From assembly GCF_001638985.1 (NCBI RefSeq), contig NW_017265155.1:806001-870000 (forward strand): a stretch of DNA of 64,000 bases, written 5' to 3'. Below the pieces are notes generated by a model. That model saw only the letters and a list, made by a program, of their open reading frames with translations, had not been told where the DNA came from and did not search any database. Shown in pieces: positions 1-12,900 of this stretch (position 1 is the first letter of the stretch; each line of letters begins with the position of its first letter). This DNA comes from Phycomyces blakesleeanus NRRL 1555(-). Its lineage: Eukaryota; Mucoromycota; Mucoromycetes; Mucorales; Phycomycetaceae. The position numbers and the translations under genes were made by a program.

Positions 1-2246
1 GCCTATTGGTGCCCTATTTTGGGTTTGCTTTTACATGCAGCGTTTCATGTGGTTCGGTTACTATTATTCTGGATATAATTAGTTCTGGAACTCTCCACAA
101 TCGAGGGAAATATGTTGTCTTGTTGAACTTTTCTAGTGTTGGCCAACATTTTTCTAATGGAATTTTTGTCTACCCTTACATCAGAATAACAAACACACTC
201 CATTTACCGACACCAAAAACAAATATCGTGGCTGAGAACTAGCGTGATATATGATACGTGTTTATTTAAGCTATTAAGGAAGTACAGTAATACAAGGATC
301 ATTGAGAGATCAAGGTAATTTACATTAAACTTTGGACTATGGATTTTTTGTTAACTTAAAAGCACGTCAATAATCGTATTAACAGACAGAAACACATTAT
401 TGTTATAACTCAATAAACAAAGTGGATTTTGTGAGCTAATAGTCATGATTCTAAGCAACAACATTTGCTGGTTATATTACTCGTACCAAAGCTCTCAAGT
501 CCCTTTCCAACATATGGTTGGAAAGTGTACAAATGTAGTCTATTTAGAATTCAAATGGATATCTACTAAGAACCTGTGGCCTTCCTTCCAGCCAACCTTT
601 TGTTGCATAGAGATATAATAAGAATATCATTTCACCTACCTCTTAGCTGGTATAACTGCCCACATGTTTTCCATAGCTGTCGTATAGTTAGTTAGCTGAT
701 CCGCACGCAGTTAAAAATGATTCGTTTCCAATACTGTGAACACAATGGGAAAATTGCAACCTTCACCCACATTAAAACCTGATTTCCAAAATCCTGCACA
801 TAATATGGGAGGACTTCCTAACCATTCGCTTGTTATTTTCAATCTGACCGAGTTCTATGTGGTACCCTCCTTCTACGGTAAGTAATTGAGCTGTAGAGAA
901 TATTCCTGTCGTACAAAGATCTTGTACTAACATATTGCAAGACTCTATAATTACTCAAGTGCTCAGGTCACATGCTTGTCTTATCTAAACCCTCGACGTA
1001 AATAAAAAGGGTCAAATGTAAGCTTCCGTTAATGGGAGCCTTTCCTCAATTATCCAGACTCTGTCAGTCTATAATGTTTCCTCACAAACATTCACAATCG
1101 ACCGAGGGGTATCCTTTTTAGCATATTGAAACCCAAAGAGAAACTTGAAGGCTTTCGTATTATTACTACCAAAACTGTCCGACTGGTCAGTAAGCAGCGT
1201 CTGTCCAGTTTGATCTGTCAGTATTCTACGAGACTCTTCATACGCTAAATATCATTTGAAAAGAGTCATTAATTGCGAAAGATAGTAAACTAACCATGAT
1301 GTGTAAAAATTTGCTTTTTATTCTTGAATTCAAGAAAAACTTGTTTCGCAAGTTCATTCGTCACACTGCGTCAGGTTAACCTAGTACCTATTGCATAGTT
1401 TTAGAATGTGGCACACCAGGAGTACATATTGTGACACCAAGAAATTAGTCCTTAAAAGATACTCTCCAGCAACGTTACGGAATAAATCAATAGGACTATA
1501 TGTCGGCTGACTTCACCTGTGTGGTCTTACAAATAGTCGTTGCCACACCAGACGAGGAATTGGATAAAACTTTTTATAGAACAGATACGACAGAAAAGTT
1601 AGCTCTGGATCATCAATTGATTTTTGCTTAAGACTTGAAAAAAATCCATGATAAACCTTGGGAGAGAAAGATTTGTTGATTTTATAAAACTTGCTAGATA
1701 AACCAGCGATAACTCATAAAAGGAAATATGATTCCGCTTACCTTTCACCAGCAATAACTAGCTAGATGATCGAGATAAATTTAAATAAAATTAAGCTTTG
1801 ATTATTATTATTATTATTATTATAGTAATAGTATAGTTTCTTGTTGCTTTAAATATATACATATATCTATATTTATATATATGATTTATATATATATAAT
1901 GATGGGTTACAACAATTGCTTATTTTGTCGTATAAATATTTATGTTAAATCTCTTGTATCCATAGTAACAATTTCAATTCACCCAAAAATGAAGAGTTAA
2001 AAAAGATCTGAATTTCAAGTGATAAAAAGATAACTGGAATACGTATTGATTTTATGTATTTATTTTTATTTTTAATACTACCTGTTATCCATTTTTAGAT
2101 TTTTTGATGAATTTGGGGAGTTATTTATTCTCGTTCTGTGTGAAGATCTCAAGATAGGTTGCACTTGATTTCGACTACCATTTAAGCTCTTTACTCTCTT
2201 TTTTCTTAATATTCCTCCTTCTTTCCTTTCATTGTTCAAAAGCGTC
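1..2246. other. AT-rich gene-free region
   Basis: No gene is recognised in this stretch. The only longish open frame at the left edge (about 6-242) has no ATG start and resembles no family I know. The first 1.7 kb is less rich in simple repeats than the other spacers here, so it may hold decayed coding or transposon sequence, but nothing can be named. A short ATT/TA-rich low-complexity patch lies at about 1800-1900. The last few hundred bases should hold the promoter and 5' UTR of the Atg22-like gene. Confidence 0.5.
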
Positions 2247-4305
2247 ATGAAACAAGCAACTGGATTTTTTGATAGTCCATTTAATTCAACAGATGCTGAC
2301 ATTGATCCAACATCAGATACTGCCAAAGAGGTCTTGAAGCAGCCACCAGCTACAAAATATGAATTATGGGGTTATTACCTATATTACAATGGAGTGAGTT
2401 GCCTAATATTGATCTGTAATAATGTCGTTCTAATGGTCCTTTTAGGATAATGGCTTTACGATAAACAGCTACATGCCAAACATTTTCCAATATCTTGCAT
2501 ACAAAGGAGGCTTCTATTCTGATACTCCTGACATAAAAGGGTGCGATACCAACGATGCCCTAAGGCAGTGTAACATTCACTGGATGGGAAAACCCGGTGG
2601 AATACCCATAGCATCTATGCTTCTATATGTTCAAGCAATCGCATTTTCGCTACAGTTTTTACTCTTCACTACTTTTGGCAGTCTAGCAGATTACGGCAGA
2701 TGGAACCGCTACATTTTATTAGGCGCAACTGTCATCGGCTGTGCGGCCCAGATTATACCTATCACTTTGGTTAACGATGATGGCAGTCATTGGAATGCCA
2801 TGATGGGCATTATGATTATTGCCTTGATCTCATATGGTACCTCACTCGTCTTCTACGCAGCTGCATTTCCTACGCTCAGGTAAATCATAATCACCATACT
2901 CATAATAACAATAGTGTACTTTGTTCTTTTATATATTTATATTTATATATTCATTGTTTAACTAATTGGTTTGCATTAGTGACAATCTTCCAGCAGTGCG
3001 TAAAGCAAAGGCTGATCCTAATCTTTCAAAGGATGAAAAACTTCAAGTTACCGAACTTTGGCGAAACCATGTCTCGGCGGTATCTACGGTTTGGTCCAAC
3101 GTTGGCTTTCTTATCATGACAGGTGAGTGGCCTAAAAAATTAGATGGGGTTTTTATTAAAACAATGCTTTATCCTTATATATCTTTTCCTTCTTCTTATA
3201 TTGAATAGGTGTTTTGTCGGGAGCTTCCTTCAAGTCGTGGGAAAATTATGACTTCCCCGAAGACGTTAGCCATGTCTTAGGAAATGTTCCACTATTTAAC
3301 TTCATATCAACTGTTGTATGTGGTGGTTTCTGGATTATCAATGCAATTCCATACTTTATTGCCCAGCCGTCTGGTCGACGTGGTGGTGAGCTTCCCGAAG
3401 GAACCAACCATTTAACGGTTGGCTGGAAATCAATCATTTTGGCTCTCAAGTAAGGTTTTACTCTGTGTGTCTTGTGTGTGGCGCGGCGAGATATGATTGT
3501 GAGATGTTTATTTTTGGACTTTGATGTTGTTTAGAGAGGCTCGAAAGTTGAGATATCTATTTATGTACATCATCTCGTACTTCATGTTCTCTGACGCCGT
3601 GTCAACTACCAACCAAATGATCGGTATCATCCAGGGTGAGATCACCAACTTCTCTGCTCAACAAGTTACTATCCTCAATCTTGCTTCGGCCGTCACTTCA
3701 ATCATCGGCTGTCTTTTTTTCTTGTGGATTGCCAAACGGTTCAAGGTTCGAACAAAGACCAATCTGTTGATCATCATTGGCCTCTCTGGCTTGGTTGCTG
3801 TCTGGGGATGCTTTGGTATCGGTATCGACAATTTCGGTATCAAGGTGAGAAAACACAATCAAAATCAATTTTTCTTTTCTTAAAGCGCTCTAATGATATA
3901 TGATACTATTTTTGGTTAATTTAGACCAACTGGGAACTATGGGTGTTCTATGTTTGGACTGGATTGTTCACTGCTCCAATTTGGGCCTGGCAGAATACGA
4001 TGTTGGCCGAATTAGTTCCCAAAGGAAAAGAAAACCTGTTCTTTGGTCTATTTGGTATCGTCAATAAGGCTTCATCTTGGATTGGACCTGTTGTGATTGG
4101 TGCGATCACTGAACACACAGACAACCTGTGGAAGGGATGGCCATTTGTACTTGCCCTTTTTGTTATCTCTATTGTGTTGGTGTACTTTATTGACGTTGAC
4201 AAAGCAAAGCTTGAGATGATAACGTATATCGAAGAGAATCCCGAACCATCGTCAATCACCGAGACTCCCAGTACATCAGTGAATGAAAAAACCCAACTCG
4301 AGTAA
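2247..4305 (+). CDS. ATG22: Atg22-like vacuolar amino-acid effluxer (MFS)
   Basis: A multi-pass transporter of the Atg22 branch of the major facilitator superfamily. In yeast, Atg22 exports amino acids from the vacuole after autophagic breakdown. I read six exons: 2247-2393, 2446-2879, 2980-3122, 3209-3449, 3535-3844 and 3925-4305, giving 551 residues, close to yeast Atg22. Features typical of the family are the N-terminal ELWGYYLYYNG followed by DNGFT, the soluble loop with VRKAKADPNLSK, and a C-terminal half with SDAVSTTNQMIG and a WIGPVVIGAIT segment. The start is the first ATG in frame; the open frame reaches slightly further upstream only through a TTG. All splice sites are GT-AG. An AATAAA-type signal lies about 180 bases past the stop. 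Family assignment is firm; function in this species is inferred. Confidence 0.9.
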
Positions 4306-4523
4306 ACATAAACTGCTTAACCATAGGTAGTATATACACACAATATGTACACACAAGCACCTCTTCTTCTTTCTTTATATCTTCAAGGACTGTTATTTTA
4401 CAAGAGTAGCCTTTTTATTTTTAATACTATATATTTATATATTTATTCTGTACAGCATTTTTTTTTTTTTTTTTTTACTTTACTCTAATCAATAAACAAA
4501 CAAATTCCAAAACTTCATTGGTC

Positions 4524-5830
4524 ATGCCACTGCTTGTGGCTCGTTTTGTTTTGGGATACTCCCGGGCAATCGTAAGCCAAAATAAAGAAATAAGAAGAGA
4601 AAACCCCCCACTTCTGATCATGGTGATCTCACAAGTCATGTGGTTTATGTAGCCCCGATTAGCTGAGACCGCATTTCCTCATCAACGTCAGACAATATCA
4701 TCATTTACACGCCTTTACTATTCAACATTTCAATCACATTCCATGTAAGGGATCACCAATTTCGTTTGTTCAGGACGAATCAGTATTTCTTATTATTTCA
4801 ACAGTTCGTCTGTCAAGACTGCTGTCCAGGCAAATGTTCCGCGCCAAGTTGCTTGCCCTGAATTTTTTAAAACAACAACTTCCTGCACTGGTTCTCTATT
4901 GGCACTTGCAGTTGGACTTCGGGTTTCATTTGATCCGTCTGTTCTTAGTTTCCGTAAAGTGCATTGTGAGGCACGTTCGTTAGTTGTTCGTGAATCTGTA
5001 ACCCCTGCAAAGGTTCTGGCAAAAATTGAGCAGCCCAGAGAGTCACTTTCGAGTGCTATTTGGGAATTAGTGAAACCCGATTTATTTCTTTTGGCTTGTA
5101 TTGTGCTGACTGCCGTAGCTGCAGCTGTGGTTTATCTTCAGACACCTGTTGTAACAGGCGAACTGATCAATGTTCTTCAATTGAGTTTCACCTCAGGTGC
5201 TTTATCTATACAGGACCTTAATGGGCCTGCTATTCGATTACTGGCTCTTTTGTCTGCCCAAGGTAAATATAAAGAGATCACCCCAAAAAAATATATAGAA
5301 GAGTTGACGAGGTTTGATTTGAGGTTTCTTTACTTTTGCCCACATCACTCTTGTCTCTCTGTTTGGTGAAAAGGTTGCTGTTCGCCTAAGACGCGACCTG
5401 TTCTCTGCTATGGTACGCCAGGACATGTCTTTTTTTGATGACCATAAGTCAGGAGAATTGGTTGGTCGATTAACATCAGACGTAGCCGATTTCAAGGTAA
5501 CATATACGAATAGATCAATTAACTGCATGTACATGACAATAGACTTGTAACACCAAACGCTTACACCCAAATCTAGCATACCTTTAAACAAGTCGTAACC
5601 CAAGGCCTCAAATCGATAACTCAGACAGTTGGATCGGCCATTCACTTGTTCCGTATCTCTGCTCCCTTGACCCTTACAATGTTAGCCACAATGCCTATTC
5701 TCTATGTTCTTTTGAATGTGTACGGCGCTTATCTCCGTAAATTGAGTAAAATTGGAAAGAGTTTGGATAGTGTAGCAAGTGGATTGGCAGGAGAGGTAAT
5801 ATATTGGTCAGAGGATCTTTTTATTAGCTT

Positions 5831-5864
<34 letters not shown>

Positions 5865-7711
5865 TGGTAGGTCCTATCGAATATGAAAACAGTACGTGCA
5901 TTTGCTTCAGAGGAACGTGAGATGGAACATTACGGAGCTGCTTGTCAAGAAGTAGCTGAGGCTAACGAGTATATGGGATTCCATATTGGAATTTTCCAAG
6001 GTAAAAGTATACTCCATTCCAAGTTAGTTATATTCACCTGTTTTTCTTTTTCTTTTTCTTTCTCTTGGGGTACAGGCCTGACAAATGTCTCAATTGGTTG
6101 TATGGTATGCTGGCTTATAAAAGTCAACAAGAACAATATTTTATTAAATAACACTTCAATTGTAGGTTCTTACTGTGCTTTACTATGGTGGATCTTTGGT
6201 TGTACGCAACGAGATGACATGCGGTGAACTAATGACGTGAGTTGGAAAACAAATGTATGTGTACCTTATAAGAAGCAAAATGTTGAATTACTTTATTATT
6301 ACTTTATAGCTATATGCTCTCCACTCAAACTGCTCAGCAATCACTTGGTAAGAGTTGAAAAATATATTAGATGAAACTGCGTTGCTTATTTGGCTTTTTT
6401 TTTGTGGTCAGTCTCTTTGGGTGTCTTGTTTAGTCAAACCATCAAGGCAGCTGCTTCTGCATCGCGTGTATTTGAGTTCATTCATTTGGCGCCTAATGTC
6501 CCTTTGCATGGTGGTTTGATGCTAGAACATGTTGGAGGAGATCTTGAATTTACCCAGGTAGTATTCCGCTACCCCACACGTCTTGACCAGCCTGTCTTGG
6601 ATCGATTCGACCTGGTTGTTCCTCAGGGAACTACTGTTGCTCTGTGCGGTCCTTCAGGTAACACAATTTTTTCTTTATAATTTCACCGATTGAGATTAAA
6701 AAACTGAGACAATGAGTACAGGATCGGGTAAGTCAACAGTTGCCTCATTGATCGAGCGGTTCTATGAGCCTTTGGAAGGTAGCATTCGACTGGACGGACA
6801 AGAACTGAGAACCCTGGATCCTTCCTGGCTGAGACATAACGTTGGATTCATAAACCAAGGTAAAGATAAAATAAAAAGTATAAGTAGTCAAGTGAACCAT
6901 GATAGCAGCTCTAACTGCAAAGCGATAATTGCAGAGCCCGTGTTATTTGCCACTTCAATTGCGGAAAATATCCGGTATGGTCGGCCCGAGGCAACGATGG
7001 AAGAAGTCAAGGAGGCTGCCAGGAAAGCAAATGCTGCTTACTTTATTGAGGGTTTCACGGATGGCTACGACACAATGGTTGGTGAGAGAGGTGCCTCGCT
7101 TTCTGGTGGACAGAAGCAAAGAATTGCCATTGCTCGTGCCATTCTAAAGGATCCCAAGGTAAAAGAATAACAGGATTTTTTTTATTTTGTTTTATACACG
7201 TATATTCTAAACAATGACAACTTATTTTTACAAGATTTTGATATTGGATGAAGCAACCTCTGCCCTAGACAGTAAGTGCAAATATATTACAGGAACTGAT
7301 CTATAGACTTGTTGTTCTCACATGCTATTCTTGTGTCTTTTACAATTATAGCTCACTCTGAAAAGATGGTTCAAGAAGCATTAGATCTTTTGATGAAGGG
7401 AAGAACTGTTGTGGTGATTGCCCACAGATTGTCGACCATTCGATCTGCAGGTAAGTTCATGCTTATTATTTTATTTGGAAACAAAACCGACAGCAACAAC
7501 AACAAAAACAATAATACCATGATTTTCAGACAAGATTGTGGTGATGGGCCGAGTCCCTGGCAATGTTCTTGAACAAGGTAACACCAATTGATCATTCTTT
7601 CCATTTCCATGCTCAAAGGTTTCATTAGGCACCCACGATGAGTTGATGGCCAACCAGTCAGCGTATTTTAGACTCCACAGCCAGCTTTCCCATGCCAACC
7701 CTATTCTATAA
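4524..7711 (+). CDS. Mitochondrial ABC half-transporter, ABCB8-like
   Basis: An ABC subfamily B half-transporter: one transmembrane domain followed by one ATPase domain, expected to dimerise in the mitochondrial inner membrane. I read 16 exons giving 710 residues. The first three are 4524-4571, 4653-4744 and 4805-5262; later ones start at 5324, 5577, 5871, 6076, 6166, 6310, 6412, 6722, 6935, 7235, 7352, 7530 and 7629. The N-terminus [16 protein letters not shown] plus a Ser/Arg-rich stretch looks like a targeting presequence. The ATPase has Walker A GPSGSGKST (about 498-506, split by an intron), a Q-loop at NQE, signature LSGGQ (about 602), Walker [13 protein letters not shown] (about 623-634) and H-loop IAHRLS. 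The membrane domain ([37 protein letters not shown]) resembles ABCB8 more than Mdl1 or Atm1. The three-exon 5' end is my reconstruction and is less certain than the rest. Confidence 0.88.
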
Positions 7712-7834
7712 TAATATTTTTTCCAAAAAACAAAAATAAAATAAAATAAAAACCGTACCATAAGTTTTAAGCATCACGTGTATATTGGCACACTCCCTCT
7801 TCTTTCACTTCTTCTACCTTTTTCTTTCTTCGTT

Positions 7835-9484
7835 ATGCGCAATACCAAAATTTTCTCGGGATCCTCTCACCCTGCACTGGCCAATATGGTCTGCCAGCGT
7901 CTGGGAGTATCTCTTGCTCCAGCATCTCTCCAGAAGTTCAGCAACAAAGAAACAAGTGTAGAAATGGGTAAGCCGACTAGAAATCAGCTTCATACGAGAG
8001 CAATATGGGGTACAGAATTTGATTCTAATAGAGAAGATGCGTGGGATTATGCTTGGTAGGAGTGTCTGTAAGAAATAAAGATGTATTCATTATTCAAAGT
8101 GGATGTTACCATATGAACGATGCTATTATCGAGCTGTGTATCATGGTTCAAGCTGCCCGAATGGGGTCCGCCAAACGTATTACTGCTGTATTGCCATATT
8201 TTCCCTATTGTAAACAGAGTAAACGCAAGGGCCGTACATCTATTACTGCCAAGTGTAGGTTTCCTTTGTTTCACAGGCATTTGTGACTCAATTATATTAT
8301 AGTGTTGACCAACATGTTGTCTGTTGCTGGTGTGGACCATATTATTGTACGTATTGAATTTCAGAATAAGAATAATAATTATAATGAAGATAAAGGATGA
8401 AATGTAAAAGATAGAAGGGGGAGTTGCGGATATTGATGGTCGGAAATGGTAGACAATGGATCTACATGCGTCCCAGATGCAAGGATTCTTCCGTGGTCCA
8501 GTCGACAATCTGTATGCTGAACCTGTCATTGCCCAATGGATCATGCGCCATGTACCACAGTGGCAGAATGGAGTAGTAGTGAGTAAGAATGCAGGTGGAG
8601 CCAAGAGGTAAGGAAAACTACCAATGGTTTATGTATTTATATGTTCAAATAGAGTTACATCATTGGCAGATGCTTTGTGCCTTGATTTTGCCTTGATACA
8701 CCAAGACAAGGCATGGTTGGATGCTCAAGCCAATCATACAGTAGATCAGACCAAGGCGTTGGTATTTCCAAAGGCCATTGGATGGCACCCAGTAGAACCG
8801 TCGACCCATGCGTTGATTGGATTGCTGGGTGGGGTTAGCCAAGAGCCAGGAATAACTTTGGTGGGAGATGTGAAGAACAAGATCGTATTTTTGACAGTAA
8901 GACAGGATAAGCTTTTATATGTATAAATGTATATTACTATATTTATTTATTAATCCGAAATCTATGCTCTGTTAAAAAGGATGATATGGTTGATAGCTGC
9001 GGTACATTTTTAAATGCTGCCGACCACTTGGTTAACAAATGTGGGGCAGCTAGGGTTTATTTAATTGCTACTCATGGTGTATTAAGTGGAGATGCCATTG
9101 AACGAATTGAAGCCTGTGAGAGCGTATATAGAGTAAGTATCTTTATTAACCATAAGATAAAAGGAATCCCTTCTAATTGAATGCCCTTTTTTTTGTATGG
9201 TTTTACTTTTGTAATATGAACATATAGTTGGTAGTAACCAATACATTCCCTATACCAGAAACCAAGGCCCAGCATTCCACAAAACTAGTAATGATTGATA
9301 TTGCCATGACTTTGGCAGAAGCAATTCGACGCACGGTAAGCTTTATATATAATATATGTATATTTTATTTCTGTTTTGTGTTTATTGATTGGCTATCGAC
9401 AACCGTGACGCTCATGCTGTGTTATTTTGTGTATGACAGCATAATGGTGAGAGTGTGAGTTATCTATTCAACCACACCGATTAA
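7835..9484 (+). CDS. PRS1: Ribose-phosphate diphosphokinase subunit, Prs1-like
   Basis: PRPP synthetase family: makes phosphoribosyl pyrophosphate from ribose-5-phosphate and ATP for nucleotide, His and Trp synthesis. Eight exons (7835-7967, 8060-8254, 8303-8346, 8453-8607, 8653-8896, 8980-9132, 9228-9335, 9440-9484) give 358 residues. Visible landmarks are [38 protein letters not shown], the ribose-phosphate loop [10 protein letters not shown] and the ending [13 protein letters not shown]. Two points suggest a Prs1-type or associated subunit rather than a plain catalytic one. The segment after ALIH carries an insertion of about 40 residues (a short non-homologous region) before VGDVKNK. The loop usually written SPDAGG here reads SKNAGG, as in yeast Prs1. 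Catalysis may therefore depend on a partner subunit. Start at the only good ATG before the conserved N-terminus. Confidence 0.92.
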
Positions 9485-9908
9485 GCCCTTTTTATTATAA
9501 TTATAATTGCTATTGCTATTATTATTACTATTACTATTATAATAATAATAATAATTCTAATTCTAATTCTAATTCTAATTCTAATTCTAATTGTAATTAT
9601 ATAATTATTTACATTTACATTTACATTTACATTTACATTTACATTTACATTTATATATATATATATATTATTTTATTCTTTTATATTTACAATTTCATTT
9701 TGACCCCTTCTTTACAATAATATCAGTCTTCTGCCTCTTGTACTCCTTAGCGATCAAGAAAGCAGGAGAGAGGACTACGTATGCAAGAGCTAGTAGAACT
9801 CCATTCAACCTACAAACCCTCCTCTTTCTGGCTTCTTCATCTTTTCCTTTCCTTAACCCTATCCAAAAAAAAACAACAAAACAAAAAAACTCCACTCGCC
9901 CTTGAGCG
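9485..9908. repeat. Spacer with stacked hexanucleotide microsatellites
   Basis: After the PRS stop there are runs of an AATTCT-type hexamer (about 9550-9592), an ACATTT hexamer (about 9610-9650) and then a TA dinucleotide run (about 9652-9668), all near-perfect. The last ~150 bases are pyrimidine- and A-rich, ending in an adenine-rich leader just before the ATG of the RhoGAP gene, a common layout for fungal promoters and 5' UTRs. Confidence 0.8.
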
Positions 9909-12900
9909 ATGAAGTCAAAAAAGAAGACTGGCACTCGCCCCGATGAGGATCCCCATCCCCATCGCACAGGCCCATTCTCATTTCTCAAAAGTCGTCTATT
10001 CTCCAACCCTCCAAAGTCAACACTCGACACTCAGCAGCCTACAACAAGTGCCAGCCCACGCACTTCAGTCTCGTCTCATCGCTCAATGACACTCCCTCAT
10101 CGCTCACCATGGTCAATGGATCTACCCCCAGAATCACCATCAGATGCAAAGGCGAGATCTTACGAAGACAGCATTGACAACCTACTACCGCGTAGACGTC
10201 CTTCCTCCACATCCGAAGACCAAAAGCGTACAAGTCTTATTGTTCTCAAAGAAGGCTATCTCTACAAAAAGACAGATTTTCGTGCGTTCCACAAGGCCTC
10301 GCGACTCGATCGAGGTTGGAAGCTTTATAGGGTTGTATTACGAGGTCACAAACTGTATCTGTACAAGACCCCCACGGAGTCTCCACTCAAGTCTTTATTT
10401 CCCCTGCCCAAGGACCACCAGCCAACTTTCTCACTCTCTACTAGCTCGGTCTCGAGTGTAAATCAAGGCCGGGCCTCTTCCTCAAACTCTGTCTTGGCAA
10501 GCAGTGACAGCAGCATAACCCTAAGCTGCGATTCCTTTGATCGTGATGCCCAGGGAATCTTTATGCACGGCCCACTCCGGAAGTCATTTGTGTATGGCGC
10601 TGCGTTTGGCGAGCTGGATCGCCAAAGTCTCGCACCCACCCACGATGTCCGGCTCCTATTGTTCGCCTCCCAGGTCATTGTCTGTAGACAATCTGCCGAC
10701 AGCAAAGAAAGTGGTGTGTGGCAGATCGATCTTCGACTCCCGCTTCAGCACCTCAGACTAGAGTCTCTCTCCTGTCCAAAACCCACTTTTGCCCTCGGAC
10801 TCATCAGCCAGCCCGCCATGAGAGTTGTCTTTGAATCTCAGACAACCGAGCGAGCTGACCAGTGGATCGCAGCCTTTAAAAAGACTCAGCAGAAATACAT
10901 GGAGACTGAGTGGAGCGAAGAAGAATCTATCAGTCTGGAGGCCAGCTGGCTTGGCATCTCCAGTCACAGTCCCAAAAATTGTGTAGAAAAACCCTATGAT
11001 GGGACACAGCAACATCCTGGTCTATTGATCGATTCTACCCCGGCTGGAAAACGCATACAAGGCGGATCGTTAGAAGCACTTGTGCACGAATTACTGCTAG
11101 AAACGCAGAGTACATGTCAGGAACAAGGTGCATACCTTCACTGTTTTCTATTGACTTATACCATGTTCACAACCGCGGTTCCGATGTTGGATGAGATCAA
11201 GGCTCAGCTGAAGCGCTATGGAAATCAACCAGCCCTGCAGAATCGCCTTGTGGATCGCACTCTCGACATCTTTGATGTATGGTGTCGATCATTCGGCCAA
11301 GATGTCGTGGGAGAAGTAGCCACGGGTATGATTGCAATTCTGGACAGCCTGTATATCAAGACATTGGCTAATATTCAACAACGATCCAAACGAGTCAAGA
11401 CTCTGGTGTTGGCTACCCTAGCCCAGAATGGAGCCAAAAACGAGCAAGAAGCCATGTCTACCTGGAATGATGCTAGACTAGTATACACAATAGCAGGATA
11501 TAGCACAGAGGCTGATGTAGAGCTGTCCAAGATTCATCCGAATGGGCTCGTTCCATCACTTTTTTTGGCAATGAATCCGGAGCAATTTGCTGAGCAGATA
11601 TATATGTTCCATTATTCCCAACAGCGCACATATCGTCAGAGCCTTACCAATCCATTGTCATTTCTACCCGGTCCTCAGATACCTACTCAGATGTTGAATT
11701 CGTTGCTATTTACAACTGCATCCCCGCATTTCCTCACTCGTCTCATACGTCGCCAGATTTTGGTTGACACCCAGCAACACAATAAGGCCTGTCGCACTGA
11801 GCGTAGCATGCTGATTCGTACCCAATTGATAGAACATTGGATTCGGGTCGGACGTCATCTCTTGGTACTCGGGGACATGTCTGGTTGGGCAGCCGTAGCC
11901 ATGGGTCTATGCTCGGTGGGGGTTGTTCGCCTCAAGGAATCCTGGAAATCCGTCGATCATAGACTGGTCATAGCTGTGATTGAAGATTGGGTGCCTTTAC
12001 TTGCCGATCACGGTCTGTTTTCCCAAGAAGTGTGGGTGGATGGATGGGAAGGAGACCAAAGTCAGGTGTTTGGCGCCATTCTTGAGTCACCCTTCAAAGA
12101 TCGAGACAATCTCCCGTCGCTGCCTTTCTTTGGAACCCTAAAACAGACAGTAGACCGGATGCGTAAACACGTAAAAGAACACCTGGCATATGGCACCATT
12201 CATTTCGCCAAGTACTGGTCCATCTTTGATACAATTGAACACAGTCTGGCCGGGCTCAAATTCAATCCAGAATCCACTCTTCTTACCACACCACCCTTTG
12301 ATGTTGCTGTTCCTCTCCAGACCTACTTTGAAACCTCTGCTACGGACTTTACTGCCGTCCCTCATGACTACCGTTATCTTCAAGAAGCATCATTAGGATG
12401 TGAACCGCGTATATTTGGACAACACTATGATAGAAAGACTCATGATCCTTTCCAGTCCCCAGAACCAGGCATTCTGTCAGCCATGCATTTCCCTGAGATT
12501 CTTGAGAGTCATAATTTGTTCAAGCCAAGTGAGGCACTTGGTCTGTCTCTTCAAGCTTCGCCTCTACCTGAGCGGACTCTGCAGTCTATTGGTCGATCAA
12601 GCGAAGATAGACTAAGTGCACGCATGCCGGGAACAATTGGCTTTAGTGTCCAGGGCAGATCGCCACGTCAGACCAGCAGTAGAGCACTTCGGCGGAGGAC
12701 GTATAGTTTTCCCCCTGGTCGGATCACAAAAGAGCTCGTTGATGTGGATGAAGGAGGAAGTGTTGGTAGTGGCAGCATAGTAGGAGGAGGAGGAGGGCCC
12801 TTAAGTGACACTGTGAGTAGTACATCTTCTTGGCTTACGACAGTCGGGTCTGGTTCAAGGAACGAGTGGGTTTGGAGTGTGCTGGATGACAGTCTGGTTC

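Noticed and set aside
6..242. Open frame at the left edge
   Set aside because: No ATG start at its beginning, no family resemblance, and AT-biased composition; may be chance or decayed sequence.
8047..8604. A 185-codon minus-strand open frame
   Set aside because: Lies antisense across PRS exons 2-4 and their introns; the repeat-like I/Y-rich middle is intron-derived.
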